Assembly (NCBI GenBank): GCA_964610315.1
Contig: CAZSVM010000015.1
Coordinates: forward strand, 1 to 64,000
Source: JAQVEM01 sp964610315
GTDB lineage: Bacteria; Actinomycetota; Humimicrobiia; Humimicrobiales; Humimicrobiaceae
DNA length: 64,000 nucleotides
Direction: 5' to 3'
Positions 16,586 to 25,085 of this stretch are shown here, in pieces. The first letter of the stretch is position 1; each line of letters begins with the position of its first letter. The position numbers were made by a program, and so were the translations under genes. The notes under the pieces were generated by a model. The model had not been told where the DNA came from, did no database searches, and was given only the letters and a program-made list of their open reading frames with translations.

Positions 16586-17899
16586 TTAAAGAGTTTCTCC
16601 TTTCCTTTTATCCACCACTCTCTTTGCTTTACCGGTGCTTCTCTGTATGGTTTTGGGTTCTTTTAATTTGACATCTATTTTTATTCCCACAGCGGAATAG
16701 AGCTTATGCTCGATGGATGATTCGAATTCTTCCAGTTTATTCATTTTCTCCGAAAATATATCTTCGGACACTTCGACCCATAATTCTATGGTATCCAGAT
16801 AATTTTTACGGTCAACCACTATAAGATAATGGGGTTCGATTTCCTTTATTTTCATAAGCACTTCTTCTATCTGTGAAGGGAATACATTGACTCCCCTTAT
16901 AATCAGCATATCATCGGTTCTCCCTACCGGTTTTGCCATCCTTAGATGTGTCCTGCCGCATTGGCAACGGTCGGCATATACAGCCGATAAATCCCTGGTT
17001 CTGTATCTGATTATGGGAAGAGCCTCCTTGGTAAGGGAAGTAAAAACCATTTCCCCGGTTTTACCAGGCGGAAGCCTTTCCCCCGTCCGGGGATCTACGA
17101 TTTCAATTATAAAATGATCTTCAGCTACGTGGAGACCTTTCTTATAGGTACACTCACAGGAGACTCCGGGACCAATTATTTCACTAAGGCCATAAATATC
17201 AATTGCCTGGATATGAAGCCTCTGTTCGATTTCGTTTCTCATTTCCTCTGTCCAGGGTTCGGCTCCCAGTATCCCGATAGACAGGGGCAGTTTTTCGAAA
17301 TCGACTCCTAATTCTTTTCCCACCTCGGCTAAATACAGAGCATAAGAAGGAGTGCAGCATATTACTGTGGAGCCGTAATTAGCCATTATTTTAAGCTGCC
17401 TTTCCGTATTTCCACCCGATACCGGGATTACCATGGCCCCAAGAAGCTCGCCGCCGTAATGGAGGCCCAGCCCTCCGGTAAATAAACCGTACCCATAACT
17501 ATTCTGGATAACATCATTTTCCCTTACTCCGGCTCCATACAAATCCCTGGCAATCAAATTAGCCCACATGGAAATATCATCTCTGGTATAACCCACAACC
17601 GTAGGATTACCGGTAGTTCCGGAAGATGAATGAATTCTTACTACTTCATTCATCTTCCGGGCAAAAAGTCCAAAAGGGTAATTTTTACGGAGATCATCTT
17701 TGGTGGTAAAAGGTATTTTTTCCATATCATCCAGACTATTAAAATTATAGGGATCTATTGCAGCATCATCCAGGCTTTTTTTATAATAACCTACGTTTTC
17801 ATAGACATTTATCAAAGTTTTTTTGAGCCTTTCAAGCTGTAGCTTCTCCAGTTTATCCCTTGAAAGGGCCTCTACTTCCTCCCAATAAATACCATTCAT
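16586..17899 (-). CDS. paaK: Phenylacetate-CoA ligase family protein, paralogue 1
   Basis: A 437-residue AMP-forming ligase of the same length as its downstream neighbour and clearly similar along its whole length (shared HSSSGTTGNPTVVGYTR, GGNTERQLKIM, MLIIRGVNVFPSQIEEVLM). The pair arose by tandem duplication and probably differs in preferred aryl acid, such as phenylacetate versus indoleacetate or hydroxyphenylacetate. It could work forward (acid activation) or, energetically less usual, in reverse to make ATP from aryl-CoA. GGAGAT precedes the ATG. Confidence 0.88.
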   Translation of the reverse strand: MNGIYWEEVEALSRDKLEKLQLERLKKTLINVYENVGYYKKSLDDAAIDPYNFNSLDDMEKIPFTTKDDLRKNYPFGLFARKMNEVVRIHSSSGTTGNPTVVGYTRDDISMWANLIARDLYGAGVRENDVIQNSYGYGLFTGGLGLHYGGELLGAMVIPVSGGNTERQLKIMANYGSTVICCTPSYALYLAEVGKELGVDFEKLPLSIGILGAEPWTEEMRNEIEQRLHIQAIDIYGLSEIIGPGVSCECTYKKGLHVAEDHFIIEIVDPRTGERLPPGKTGEMVFTSLTKEALPIIRYRTRDLSAVYADRCQCGRTHLRMAKPVGRTDDMLIIRGVNVFPSQIEEVLMKIKEIEPHYLIVVDRKNYLDTIELWVEVSEDIFSEKMNKLEEFESSIEHKLYSAVGIKIDVKLKEPKTIQRSTGKAKRVVDKRKGETL

Positions 17900-17955
17900 A
17901 AGATGATCTCCTTCCCCTAAAATAGATCCGTTAATAGCCTATTAATTCAAAATAC

Positions 17956-19554
17956 TTATTTTCCAAAACACTTATCTATTATCTCTTTTTTAACCGGCTT
18001 GGTGAAGAAAGTTACAATCAGAGTAACGATAAATGCCAGCGGGAAAGCAATAAGTATGGGGTGAATTGCATTCCATGGATACCCCAGCAAACTTTCTTTT
18101 CCAAACCATGCATTTACCACTAACAAGAATTTGGCCGTTTCCGAATGTACAAAGAACATCCAGAATATACTAACCACCAGACCTACCACCATTCCACTAA
18201 TAGCAGCCGCTTTGGAAGTTCTCTTCCAGTAAAGTCCCAGTACATACATGGGTAAAAATACTGCTGCGCATACACCGAAGAAAAGTGCCGTACCCAGTGC
18301 AATAATACTTACCGGCAGATAATAGCCTAGAATTACACTGACAATAATTCCAATTACCACACCTATTTTGGTTATCAGTAAACCTTTATTGGATTTTCTT
18401 TCTTCATCCCTCTCCGATACTGCAGTTCCTACCTGAAGCATATCTCTTGAAAAAGCGGTACCCAGAGCATGAAATTGAGAACTTATGGTAGACATTGCAG
18501 CAGCCAGAAGAGTGAGCATAAATATGTATACAAACCAGGGAGGCATAGCCATATTAATAAAAGTAGGAATTATTGAATCGGTGTTTCCGCCCGCCTCTGC
18601 TATGGCAATATTACCAGTTTGATTAAAGATATAAACATTTGAAAGTGCACCTACTACAAAAGCCACTCCGGTCATAAACAGAATAAAAATACCTCCGATT
18701 AAAACTGCCCTGTTAAGTTCCCTATTACTCTTAACAGTCATGAATCTTACTACCAGCTGCGGCTGAGCCAGTACCCCAATACCAACACCTAAAATTATGG
18801 TTGAAACCAGTTTCCACCATATTGGCGTACCGAAAACGGGCATGGTGGTCCATCCATGAAGACCGCCTGCGGAAAGATTTTCAGGAACTTTCGAGGCCAA
18901 ATTAGTCAGTGCCTGATGAGCAGGTATTATCCCTCCAAGAGCCTTATAGGTTAATACCACCAGAGCTGCCATACCAATGAACATAATAGTTCCCTGCAGA
19001 GCATCGGTATACATAACTCCCTTAAGTCCACCCGCAATTACATAGGCAGCTATGATTATGGAGAATATTGCCAGTGATAATACAAAATTAATATTTAATG
19101 TACTTTCGATAAATCTTGCAGCGCCAATCAGAACCACTCCGGTATACAGGGGCATAAAAACAAATATTACCGCACCCCCAAGGATCTGGATGAATCTTGA
19201 GTCATATCTTCTGCCCAGAAATTCCGGGAAAGTATGTGCTTCCAGTTTCGTTCCCATCTGCCGGGTTCTTTTGCCAAAAAGAATAAAGGCTATAGCTATA
19301 CCCACGGCAATGTTTAAAAAGGTAAGCCACAGCAGCCCCATTCCAAGAACTCCTGCCGCTCCGCCAAACCCTACGATAGCAGAGGTAGAAATAAAGGTTG
19401 CACCATAAGACAGGGCCATAATATAAGGATGAATCTTCCTTCCGGCAATCATGAAATCACCAGTAGTTCTGGTACCCCTGTAGCCCAGATAACCCAGAAA
19501 GCCTATAATCAGAAGATAGACAACTACAATAATGCTGAATAATGGTATGTTCAC
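17956..19554 (-). CDS. Sodium:solute symporter (SSS family)
   Basis: A 532-residue polytopic membrane protein with about 13 hydrophobic segments. DFMIAGRKIHPYIMALSYGATFISTSAIVGFGG is split across TM1 and TM2 of the PutP/SglT family, and AAAMSTISSQFHALGTAFSRD is the characteristic TM8-9 sodium-site region. It probably imports an organic acid or amino acid with Na+. Its position between the ior and paaK genes makes an aryl acid or aromatic amino acid the likely cargo. The start codon is GTG. A tiny accessory gene sits immediately upstream. Confidence 0.88.
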   Translation of the reverse strand: MNIPLFSIIVVVYLLIIGFLGYLGYRGTRTTGDFMIAGRKIHPYIMALSYGATFISTSAIVGFGGAAGVLGMGLLWLTFLNIAVGIAIAFILFGKRTRQMGTKLEAHTFPEFLGRRYDSRFIQILGGAVIFVFMPLYTGVVLIGAARFIESTLNINFVLSLAIFSIIIAAYVIAGGLKGVMYTDALQGTIMFIGMAALVVLTYKALGGIIPAHQALTNLASKVPENLSAGGLHGWTTMPVFGTPIWWKLVSTIILGVGIGVLAQPQLVVRFMTVKSNRELNRAVLIGGIFILFMTGVAFVVGALSNVYIFNQTGNIAIAEAGGNTDSIIPTFINMAMPPWFVYIFMLTLLAAAMSTISSQFHALGTAFSRDMLQVGTAVSERDEERKSNKGLLITKIGVVIGIIVSVILGYYLPVSIIALGTALFFGVCAAVFLPMYVLGLYWKRTSKAAAISGMVVGLVVSIFWMFFVHSETAKFLLVVNAWFGKESLLGYPWNAIHPILIAFPLAFIVTLIVTFFTKPVKKEIIDKCFGK

Positions 19555-19598
19555 TTAATTCTCCTTTCTCTAATGTCTAAACTTTTTTGCCACCACTG

Positions 19599-19706
19599 CT
19601 ATTTGTCTTTGTTCCACATTATTGCACCATAGACTATGCAAAATATGGTGCTCAAAATGCATGATATATATGCCAAAAAAATTGACACACCGGCAAAGCC
19701 TAGCAT
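19599..19706 (-). CDS. Symporter small accessory protein (35 residues)
   Basis: A very short gene: MLGFAGVSIFLAYISCILST continues through IFCIVYGAIMWNKDK to TAG. GGAGG lies six bases before the ATG. It is one transmembrane helix with a WN-lysine end, matching the small proteins that are repeatedly found next to SSS-family symporters and are thought to assist them. It lies 44 bases upstream of the symporter on the same strand and is easily missed because of its size. Confidence 0.85.
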   Translation of the reverse strand: MLGFAGVSIFLAYISCILSTIFCIVYGAIMWNKDK

Positions 19707-19784
19707 ATATCCTCCTTTCTATATTTTTTTCAAAAAACAATAAAAATTAATTTTTATTAACCGGAATTATTTCCATTTAATAAA

Positions 19785-20180
19785 TCAGCTGCAAAGTTTT
19801 ATATTGTTTCTACGTAATACTTCTTCAGTTCTGGCTATATCGGCAACACTGAGTACTATTCTGGTTCCGGCTATCACATATATATAATCTATATTTATTC
19901 CTTCTCTGGCCAGAATATCAAGAATCTTATAAAGTCCGCCTGGTTTATCTTCGACTTCAATACATATAACATCCGCCAGATGGGTAGTGAAACCGGCTTC
20001 CTTGAGTGCCTGGTGAGCGGTTTCCACATCAGAGACCACTAATCTCAGTATTCCATAATCCCTGGCTTCGGTGGTAGAAAATCCTCGCAAATTTATACCC
20101 CGTTCTTTTAAAATTCCGGTTACTTCCGCCAGCCGTCCTGTCTGGTTTTCCAGAAAAACAGTTAACTGTTTCATGGGCAT
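19785..20180 (-). CDS. Tandem ACT-domain protein
   Basis: A 131-residue protein made of two ACT domains. The first starts QLTVFLENQTGRLAEVTGIL and the second VICIEVEDKPGGLYKILDIL. ACT pairs bind small amino acids and regulate enzymes or transporters. It is encoded directly after iorAB, so an aromatic amino acid is a plausible ligand and the Ior/PaaK pathway a plausible target. No catalytic or DNA-binding domain is attached. A GGGGGG Shine-Dalgarno precedes the ATG. Confidence 0.85.
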   Translation of the reverse strand: MPMKQLTVFLENQTGRLAEVTGILKERGINLRGFSTTEARDYGILRLVVSDVETAHQALKEAGFTTHLADVICIEVEDKPGGLYKILDILAREGINIDYIYVIAGTRIVLSVADIARTEEVLRRNNIKLCS

Positions 20181-20226
20181 TTATCTTACCCCCCTATCTA
20201 ATCTAATTTATTAATTTATTATCCCT

Positions 20227-20901
20227 TCAATTATTTATTATTTTCCTGCCTTCTTTAAAAGCTTTTAAATTTACTTCAACTGTATGTCTGGGAGCATTTT
20301 CCCTGATGGATTTCAACCATGAATCTTTCCCGATAGGAATAAAGTTAGAGAGAGCGCCCAAAAGCACCGTATTGGAAACTCTTATTTCATTTAAATTCTT
20401 TGCTATTTCAGTTGCTTTTATAAACATATAATTGGAAGTATAACTTGCCACTCTTGAGATCACCTTTTCCGGGTATTTTATGCCTTTTAAATACATTGAA
20501 ACCGGATATATCTCAAAATCATTTATGATAACAAAACCTCCCCTGTTCAATCTGCCCATGTATCTTAATGCTTCAAGTTTCTCCAGAGATACTATAAAAT
20601 CCGCATAACTGCTAACCGGAGAGTAAACTTTTTTGCCTATCCTTACATTACCGACAACACTGCCGCCCCTCTGAGCCATCCCATGAACTTCGGAAACTTT
20701 AACATCCAGGTTATCAAATAAAGCAGCTCCGGCAATAATAGTAGTAGTAAATATTATTCCCTGGCCGCCCACTCCTGCAAATAAAATAGATAAAATACAG
20801 CCGTTTTTTAAAAGTCCTTCCCATTTTTTGGAATATTCTTCCGGCTTTAAACTCTTAAACTTATTTTCCTTGTAACTATTAGTACTATTGTCGTTTTTCA
20901 T
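20227..20901 (-). CDS. iorB: Indolepyruvate oxidoreductase subunit beta
   Basis: A 224-residue gamma-type domain of 2-oxoacid:ferredoxin oxidoreductases, with ILFAGVGGQGIIFTTTIIA (CoA/nucleotide loop) and VHGMAQRGGSVVGNVRIG as family motifs. It pairs with IorA to convert arylpyruvates, CoA and oxidised ferredoxin to aryl-acetyl-CoA, CO2 and reduced ferredoxin, reversibly. An unusual lysine/asparagine-rich N-terminal extension of about 35 residues precedes the domain. It lies about 70 bases downstream of iorA. Confidence 0.92.
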   Translation of the reverse strand: MKNDNSTNSYKENKFKSLKPEEYSKKWEGLLKNGCILSILFAGVGGQGIIFTTTIIAGAALFDNLDVKVSEVHGMAQRGGSVVGNVRIGKKVYSPVSSYADFIVSLEKLEALRYMGRLNRGGFVIINDFEIYPVSMYLKGIKYPEKVISRVASYTSNYMFIKATEIAKNLNEIRVSNTVLLGALSNFIPIGKDSWLKSIRENAPRHTVEVNLKAFKEGRKIINN

Positions 20902-20969
20902 ACAAAAATGTTTTATTTTTTTTAAAATATGAGCCCCGTAAAAAAATATTTATTTATTTTTTCCATTCA

Positions 20970-22820
20970 CTACTCTCTGATTTTAATGGCATTTTTCCGG
21001 CAGATATTTACACATACTCCACAGCCGTTACACATTACTTCATTGATATAATACTTGTTATCTTTAAACTCAATGGCAGGACACCCGAATTTTAAACAAA
21101 TGCCACAGTTTTCACATTTATTTTCATCAATATAAATATGGATCCCTCGATCACTCTTTTCCAGAAGTATACATTTTCTCCTGGCAATAATAACCGAGAT
21201 TCGGTTCTTTTTTAACTCTTCCCTGACTGTTTTCTCCAGAAGATCGATATCATAGGGATCAACCACTCTAATATTCTTTACACCGGCTCCTCTTGCAATT
21301 TCTTCCGGTTTTATTTCAACCGTATCCTCACCCATTAAAGTTTTACCCACTCCAGGGTGTACCTGATGTCCGGTCATAGCAGTTATTCTATTATCCAGAA
21401 TTATTATCACACCACTTCCTTTATTGTAAACGCTGTCTACCAGTGGAGTTATTCCAGAATGGAAAAAAGTGGAATCCCCTATTACTGATACTACTTTCCC
21501 CTTCAATCCGGGGTCAGCCTTCTCCATTCCCAGAGCCTGTCCGATTCCTGCTCCCATACACAAACAGCTGTCTATGGAGTCAAGAGGCGGCAATACTGCA
21601 AGTGTATAACAACCGATATCTCCCATTACCCTGAGCCTTAATTTTTTTAAGACATAAAATAGAGAACGATGCGGACATCCCGCACATAAAACCGGGGGCC
21701 TTTGAGGAATTTCTTCTGCAGTTGTCTCTTTTTCTATCTTTATCTTACCGGAAACATTTTTATCGATACGGGAGGCAATATCAGTATCAACAGAATAGGG
21801 TATGTTTATTAAATCTTCTCCGAAAAGTTGGTTATAAAGATCCTCTAAAATTTCAAGACTTAATTCTCCGTATGGTGGTAAAATTTCTTTTCCAATTACC
21901 TCGATTCTGGGATTAATTTGCTGTATCTGTTCCTGAAGAAAAGGCTCCAGTTCTTCTATAACTATTAATAATTTTTTCCCTTTTGCAAAATCTTTTATAA
22001 TTCTTTTGGGAAAAGGATTGGTAATTCCCAGCTTCAATATTGAAACATTGGGAAAAACCTCCCTGGCATACTGGAAACCAATGCCGGATGTAACTATTCC
22101 CACATTATTGATTTTATTTTCAATCCGGGGAGGGTATACACGATTTAAAGTACTACTCTCCGAAAATCCGGTTAATTCTTCCCACCTCTCAAGCAAAATT
22201 TTATGTCTTATTCTGGCAAAAGCAGGTATCATCACATACTTTTCCGAATCTTTTCGGTATCTTTTACCTTCGACTCCTATCCTCTCTCCCAATTTTACTT
22301 TTGATCTTGAATGAGAAATTCTGGTAGTTATTCTGATAAGGACAGGAGTATCGAATCTCTCACTGATTTCGAATGCTATAATGGTAAAATCTTTTGATTC
22401 CTGGCTGTCCGAAGGCTCCAGCATGGGTATTTTTGAAAATTTGGAATAATATCTATTATCCTGCTCATTCTGGGAACTATGCATGTCAGGATCATCTGCA
22501 GATATTATAACCAGCCCCCCGTTTATTCCGGTGTAGGCAAGAGTCATTAAAGGATCCGCTGCTACATTTAATCCCACATGTTTCATGGCAACCAGAGTCC
22601 TTGTCCCAGCCATACTGGCACCGGAAGCAACTTCCAGGGCCACTTTCTCATTTACGGACCACTGGCTGTAGATTTCCTTATAATGAGAAACATTTTCCAG
22701 TATTTCTGTTGAAGGTGTCCCGGGATAAGCAGTTGCCACTTTAACTCCCGCTTCGAACGCACCTCTAGCAACAGCTTCATTCCCGGTTAAAAGCTTCAGG
22801 CAATTTATTTTTCTCAACAA
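20970..22820 (-). CDS. iorA: Indolepyruvate oxidoreductase subunit alpha
   Basis: A 616-residue catalytic subunit. The order is: pyrimidine-binding 2-oxoacid oxidoreductase domain (VKVATAYPGTPSTEIL), a TPP-binding domain (CAGCPHRSLFYVL, GDIGCYTLA, GDSTFFHSG), and a C-terminal pair of ferredoxin clusters (CENCGICLKFGCP and CNGCGVCVNICRKN) at about residues 570-616. Such enzymes act on indolepyruvate, phenylpyruvate and hydroxyphenylpyruvate and are oxygen sensitive, marking an anaerobic lifestyle. The start is TTG with AAGGG before it; the following codon is also TTG. An inverted repeat TTCATTT/AAATGAA (22839-22857) lies just upstream and could be an operator. Confidence 0.93.
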   Translation of the reverse strand: MLRKINCLKLLTGNEAVARGAFEAGVKVATAYPGTPSTEILENVSHYKEIYSQWSVNEKVALEVASGASMAGTRTLVAMKHVGLNVAADPLMTLAYTGINGGLVIISADDPDMHSSQNEQDNRYYSKFSKIPMLEPSDSQESKDFTIIAFEISERFDTPVLIRITTRISHSRSKVKLGERIGVEGKRYRKDSEKYVMIPAFARIRHKILLERWEELTGFSESSTLNRVYPPRIENKINNVGIVTSGIGFQYAREVFPNVSILKLGITNPFPKRIIKDFAKGKKLLIVIEELEPFLQEQIQQINPRIEVIGKEILPPYGELSLEILEDLYNQLFGEDLINIPYSVDTDIASRIDKNVSGKIKIEKETTAEEIPQRPPVLCAGCPHRSLFYVLKKLRLRVMGDIGCYTLAVLPPLDSIDSCLCMGAGIGQALGMEKADPGLKGKVVSVIGDSTFFHSGITPLVDSVYNKGSGVIIILDNRITAMTGHQVHPGVGKTLMGEDTVEIKPEEIARGAGVKNIRVVDPYDIDLLEKTVREELKKNRISVIIARRKCILLEKSDRGIHIYIDENKCENCGICLKFGCPAIEFKDNKYYINEVMCNGCGVCVNICRKNAIKIRE

Positions 22821-22838
22821 ATCCCTTCACATTTCCTA

Positions 22839-22857
22839 TTCATTTTTATCAAATGAA
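22839..22857. promoter_or_regulatory. Inverted repeat in the iorA leader
   Basis: TTCATTT-TTATC-AAATGAA is a perfect seven-base inverted repeat 19 bases upstream of the iorA start and within the divergent intergenic region. It could be an operator or leader hairpin. The base composition makes chance occurrence possible. Confidence 0.3.
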
Positions 22858-23034
22858 TTTTGAATATTAAATCGCTCTTATTATACTTGGCTTGTTATAC
22901 TTATTTACCTTATTTTTATGATATTTATTAATATTAATACCAGGAATTTTTAATTTTAAATATATTACAATAATTCCGGTATACTTTCCACTTTAAAAAA
23001 ACAGTTTACACTCTTAAATTTATTTCGTTTTTAC

Positions 23035-23049
23035 TATAATATATCTAAG
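23035..23049 (+). promoter_or_regulatory. -10 element directly upstream of the DUF1287 gene
   Basis: A perfect TATAAT (23035-23040) ends nine bases before the ATG, and no Shine-Dalgarno is present between them. If it is used, the transcript would start within about two bases of the start codon and be leaderless. No strong -35 is seen at the standard spacing. Confidence 0.4.
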
Positions 23050-23916
23050 ATGGAAAATAGAGTTAGAAAAAAACAACCTGGAAGAAATATAAACTACAGA
23101 TATTTCATTTATGTCATTATAATAATAGCCTTACTGCAGCTGGCGGCATTAAGATCATGCTACCAGGAGAAAATATTCAAACTACCTGAAAATTTATTCA
23201 CTTCCAGAATTAGCTTTCCTCTTTCAGAATTAATTCCCGATATAACTTACCGGGAAGCGGAAACTCCGGAAGAGGGTACTACTTCCCCTGCTGAAGAAGG
23301 TTCCACAGCAGCAACAGATGAGGGTCAACTTACCGAAACAGGGAACCAGAATTTAACTGACATTCAGAAAAATATAATTTTAAAAATCCTGGAACTGCTT
23401 GATACGAACATAGAATATGGATATCAGTTATTCCCTGACACAGGCTATCCCACCAACAATGTGTGGATTTCTACTGACGTAATATCCATAACCTTAAATG
23501 ATTGCGGTTATAATCTTATGGAATTAATATACGATGATATGAACGAACATAAGGTAGATTATCCTCTGGATACTAAAGGTAGAAAAACACCCATAAAATA
23601 TATTGATTTCAGAGATGTTATTTTTCAGGAAAGGTTTTTTAGCCGTAACGCTTTGACAACACTACCCCTTGAATATAATCCTAATGACGAAAACAATGAT
23701 TTTCTGTGGCAGCCGGGCGATATAGTTTATTTTCGCTTTGATGAAAATAACTTTGATAAGGACCGGGGAGGATTCATTTCCCCCCATACCAATAGCGAGG
23801 GGGTTCCTCTGGTAATAATGATTTCGCCCGAAACTAACGAACTAGAAGAAATTGATGCCCTTCAGCAATATAAAATAGTAGGACATTACCGATACCCACC
23901 GCCGGAAGTTGATTAG
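23050..23916 (+). CDS. Membrane-anchored DUF1287-family protein
   Basis: A 288-residue protein with one N-terminal transmembrane or signal segment (about 17-37), an acidic Thr/Glu-rich linker to about residue 100, and a DUF1287-like domain. Typical features are VWISTDVISITLNDCGYNL, LMELIYDDMNEHKVDYP, WQPGDIVYF, and the final YKIVGHYRY. The family usually has CTDVV with a cysteine, resembling NlpC/P60-like enzymes; here that place is STDVI, so a cysteine nucleophile is missing there. Function is unknown, probably at the cell surface. Confidence 0.7.
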   Translation: MENRVRKKQPGRNINYRYFIYVIIIIALLQLAALRSCYQEKIFKLPENLFTSRISFPLSELIPDITYREAETPEEGTTSPAEEGSTAATDEGQLTETGNQNLTDIQKNIILKILELLDTNIEYGYQLFPDTGYPTNNVWISTDVISITLNDCGYNLMELIYDDMNEHKVDYPLDTKGRKTPIKYIDFRDVIFQERFFSRNALTTLPLEYNPNDENNDFLWQPGDIVYFRFDENNFDKDRGGFISPHTNSEGVPLVIMISPETNELEEIDALQQYKIVGHYRYPPPEVD

Positions 23917-23929
23917 ATTACCCGGTATA

Positions 23930-24631
23930 CTATGAAAAATTAAAGGGATTAAAATTGGTCCTGTAATCGTACCAGTCAACCTTTTCGGTTCTTTTTAAAA
24001 ATCCCACTATCCTATAAGTGAGCGGGGTAAAGATAATTTCAAGAGAGACTTTAAAAACATAATTAGAGATAATTATATATAATACCAGGCTGCTATCATA
24101 TACACCCAGAAATGCAACGGTTACAAAAATAAGGGTATCGATACCCTCACCTACTATAGTAGAGCCTATGGTTCTGGTAAAGAGCCACCTTCCCCTAGTG
24201 AGAATTTTCATCTTTGCCATAACATATGAGTTCGAAAATTCTCCCGCAAAGTAGGCAATAAGAGAGGCAGTAACGATTCTTGGAGTTTGTCCCAGTATTT
24301 TCATATAAGCATCCTGAAATTCCCAACCGGTAGCAGGTTTTATTAAACCTATCAATCCAAGAGTAAAAGACATCAGAAGCGCACAGAAAAATCCTATCCA
24401 TATAACCTGTCTGCTTCTTTTGTAACCATATACTTCAGTTAGTATATCTCCAAAAATATAAGAAAGTGGAAAAAGAATAGTTCCACCGTCAAAAGTAAAT
24501 TTCCAGATTTCCACGATTTTTGACGAAGCTATATTTGAGATAAGCAGAATTGCCACAAAAAGACCGGTTATCACATTAAAATATTTAAACTTTTCCGGTT
24601 TATATGTTTGTTGATTAAGATTGAAATTCAT
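23930..24631 (-). CDS. Queuosine precursor transporter (YhhQ/VUT family)
   Basis: A 233-residue inner-membrane protein with about six transmembrane segments. FPLSYIFGDILTEVYGYKRSR, PATGWEFQDAY and ASLIAYFAGEFSNSYVMAKMK are YhhQ-family signatures, followed by GRWLFTRTIGSTIVGEGIDT. Members import the 7-deazaguanine precursors preQ0 or preQ1 used for tRNA queuosine. No queuosine synthesis gene is in the window. It converges with the DUF1287 gene 13 bases away. Confidence 0.9.
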   Translation of the reverse strand: MNFNLNQQTYKPEKFKYFNVITGLFVAILLISNIASSKIVEIWKFTFDGGTILFPLSYIFGDILTEVYGYKRSRQVIWIGFFCALLMSFTLGLIGLIKPATGWEFQDAYMKILGQTPRIVTASLIAYFAGEFSNSYVMAKMKILTRGRWLFTRTIGSTIVGEGIDTLIFVTVAFLGVYDSSLVLYIIISNYVFKVSLEIIFTPLTYRIVGFLKRTEKVDWYDYRTNFNPFNFS

Positions 24632-24737
24632 TTATTTATTATAGCTATTTTAAAAATATTTTTTTATTTGTTTTTTTATTATTACTATTTTAGTATTATA
24701 ATGAGAAATAAGTAATAATTTAAAAAATTTTCAAATA

Positions 24738-24754
24738 CAACCATTTTTTGGTTG
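24738..24754. promoter_or_regulatory. Inverted repeat between divergent genes
   Basis: CAACCA-TTTTT-TGGTTG lies midway between the divergent starts of the queuosine transporter and the small membrane protein. It could be a shared operator or a weak hairpin. A TATAAT-like box stands near 24692. No regulator can be assigned. Confidence 0.25.
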
Positions 24755-24812
24755 CTTAAAAAAACTTAGACATTGATATTTAATAAATATTTTTTTTGGA
24801 GGTCAACATCTG

Positions 24813-25007
24813 ATGAATACAGAAAGAAAATTCGATAAATCGGTTATAAACTTTGTAATAGGTGGAGCTATTATCGGAGCAATTGCCGGCTACATCATAA
24901 AAAAAATAGGCGCAAAAAATATAATGAATATTTTAAAACAAAAAGAAATTATACCCCCGTCCATATCAAACCTGATAAATGAGTTTGCCTCCAGGAAAAA
25001 ATCTTAA
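24813..25007 (+). CDS. Small single-pass membrane protein
   Basis: A 64-residue protein with one hydrophobic glycine-rich helix (FVIGGAIIGAIAGYIIKK) and a basic C-terminal half. GGAGG lies ten bases before the ATG, supporting translation. The architecture resembles YtxH-like glycine-zipper proteins, but it is too short to assign. It is followed directly by a strong inverted repeat. Confidence 0.6.
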   Translation: MNTERKFDKSVINFVIGGAIIGAIAGYIIKKIGAKNIMNILKQKEIIPPSISNLINEFASRKKS

Positions 25008-25031
25008 GCATCAGCTGCAGCTGCTGCTTAA
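25004..25031. terminator. Palindrome between convergent genes, possible bidirectional terminator
   Basis: TTAAGCA-t-CAGCTG / CAGCTG-c-TGCTTAA is a 28-base near-perfect palindrome with one central mismatch pair. It overlaps the stop of the plus-strand gene and lies about 55 bases past the minus-strand gene's end. No U-run follows immediately, so termination is inferred from position and stem strength. Confidence 0.45.
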
Positions 25032-25085
25032 AGCTTATGTAAAAATAATCTTATTACCTTTATTATTACCTTTATAATTTTCCGA

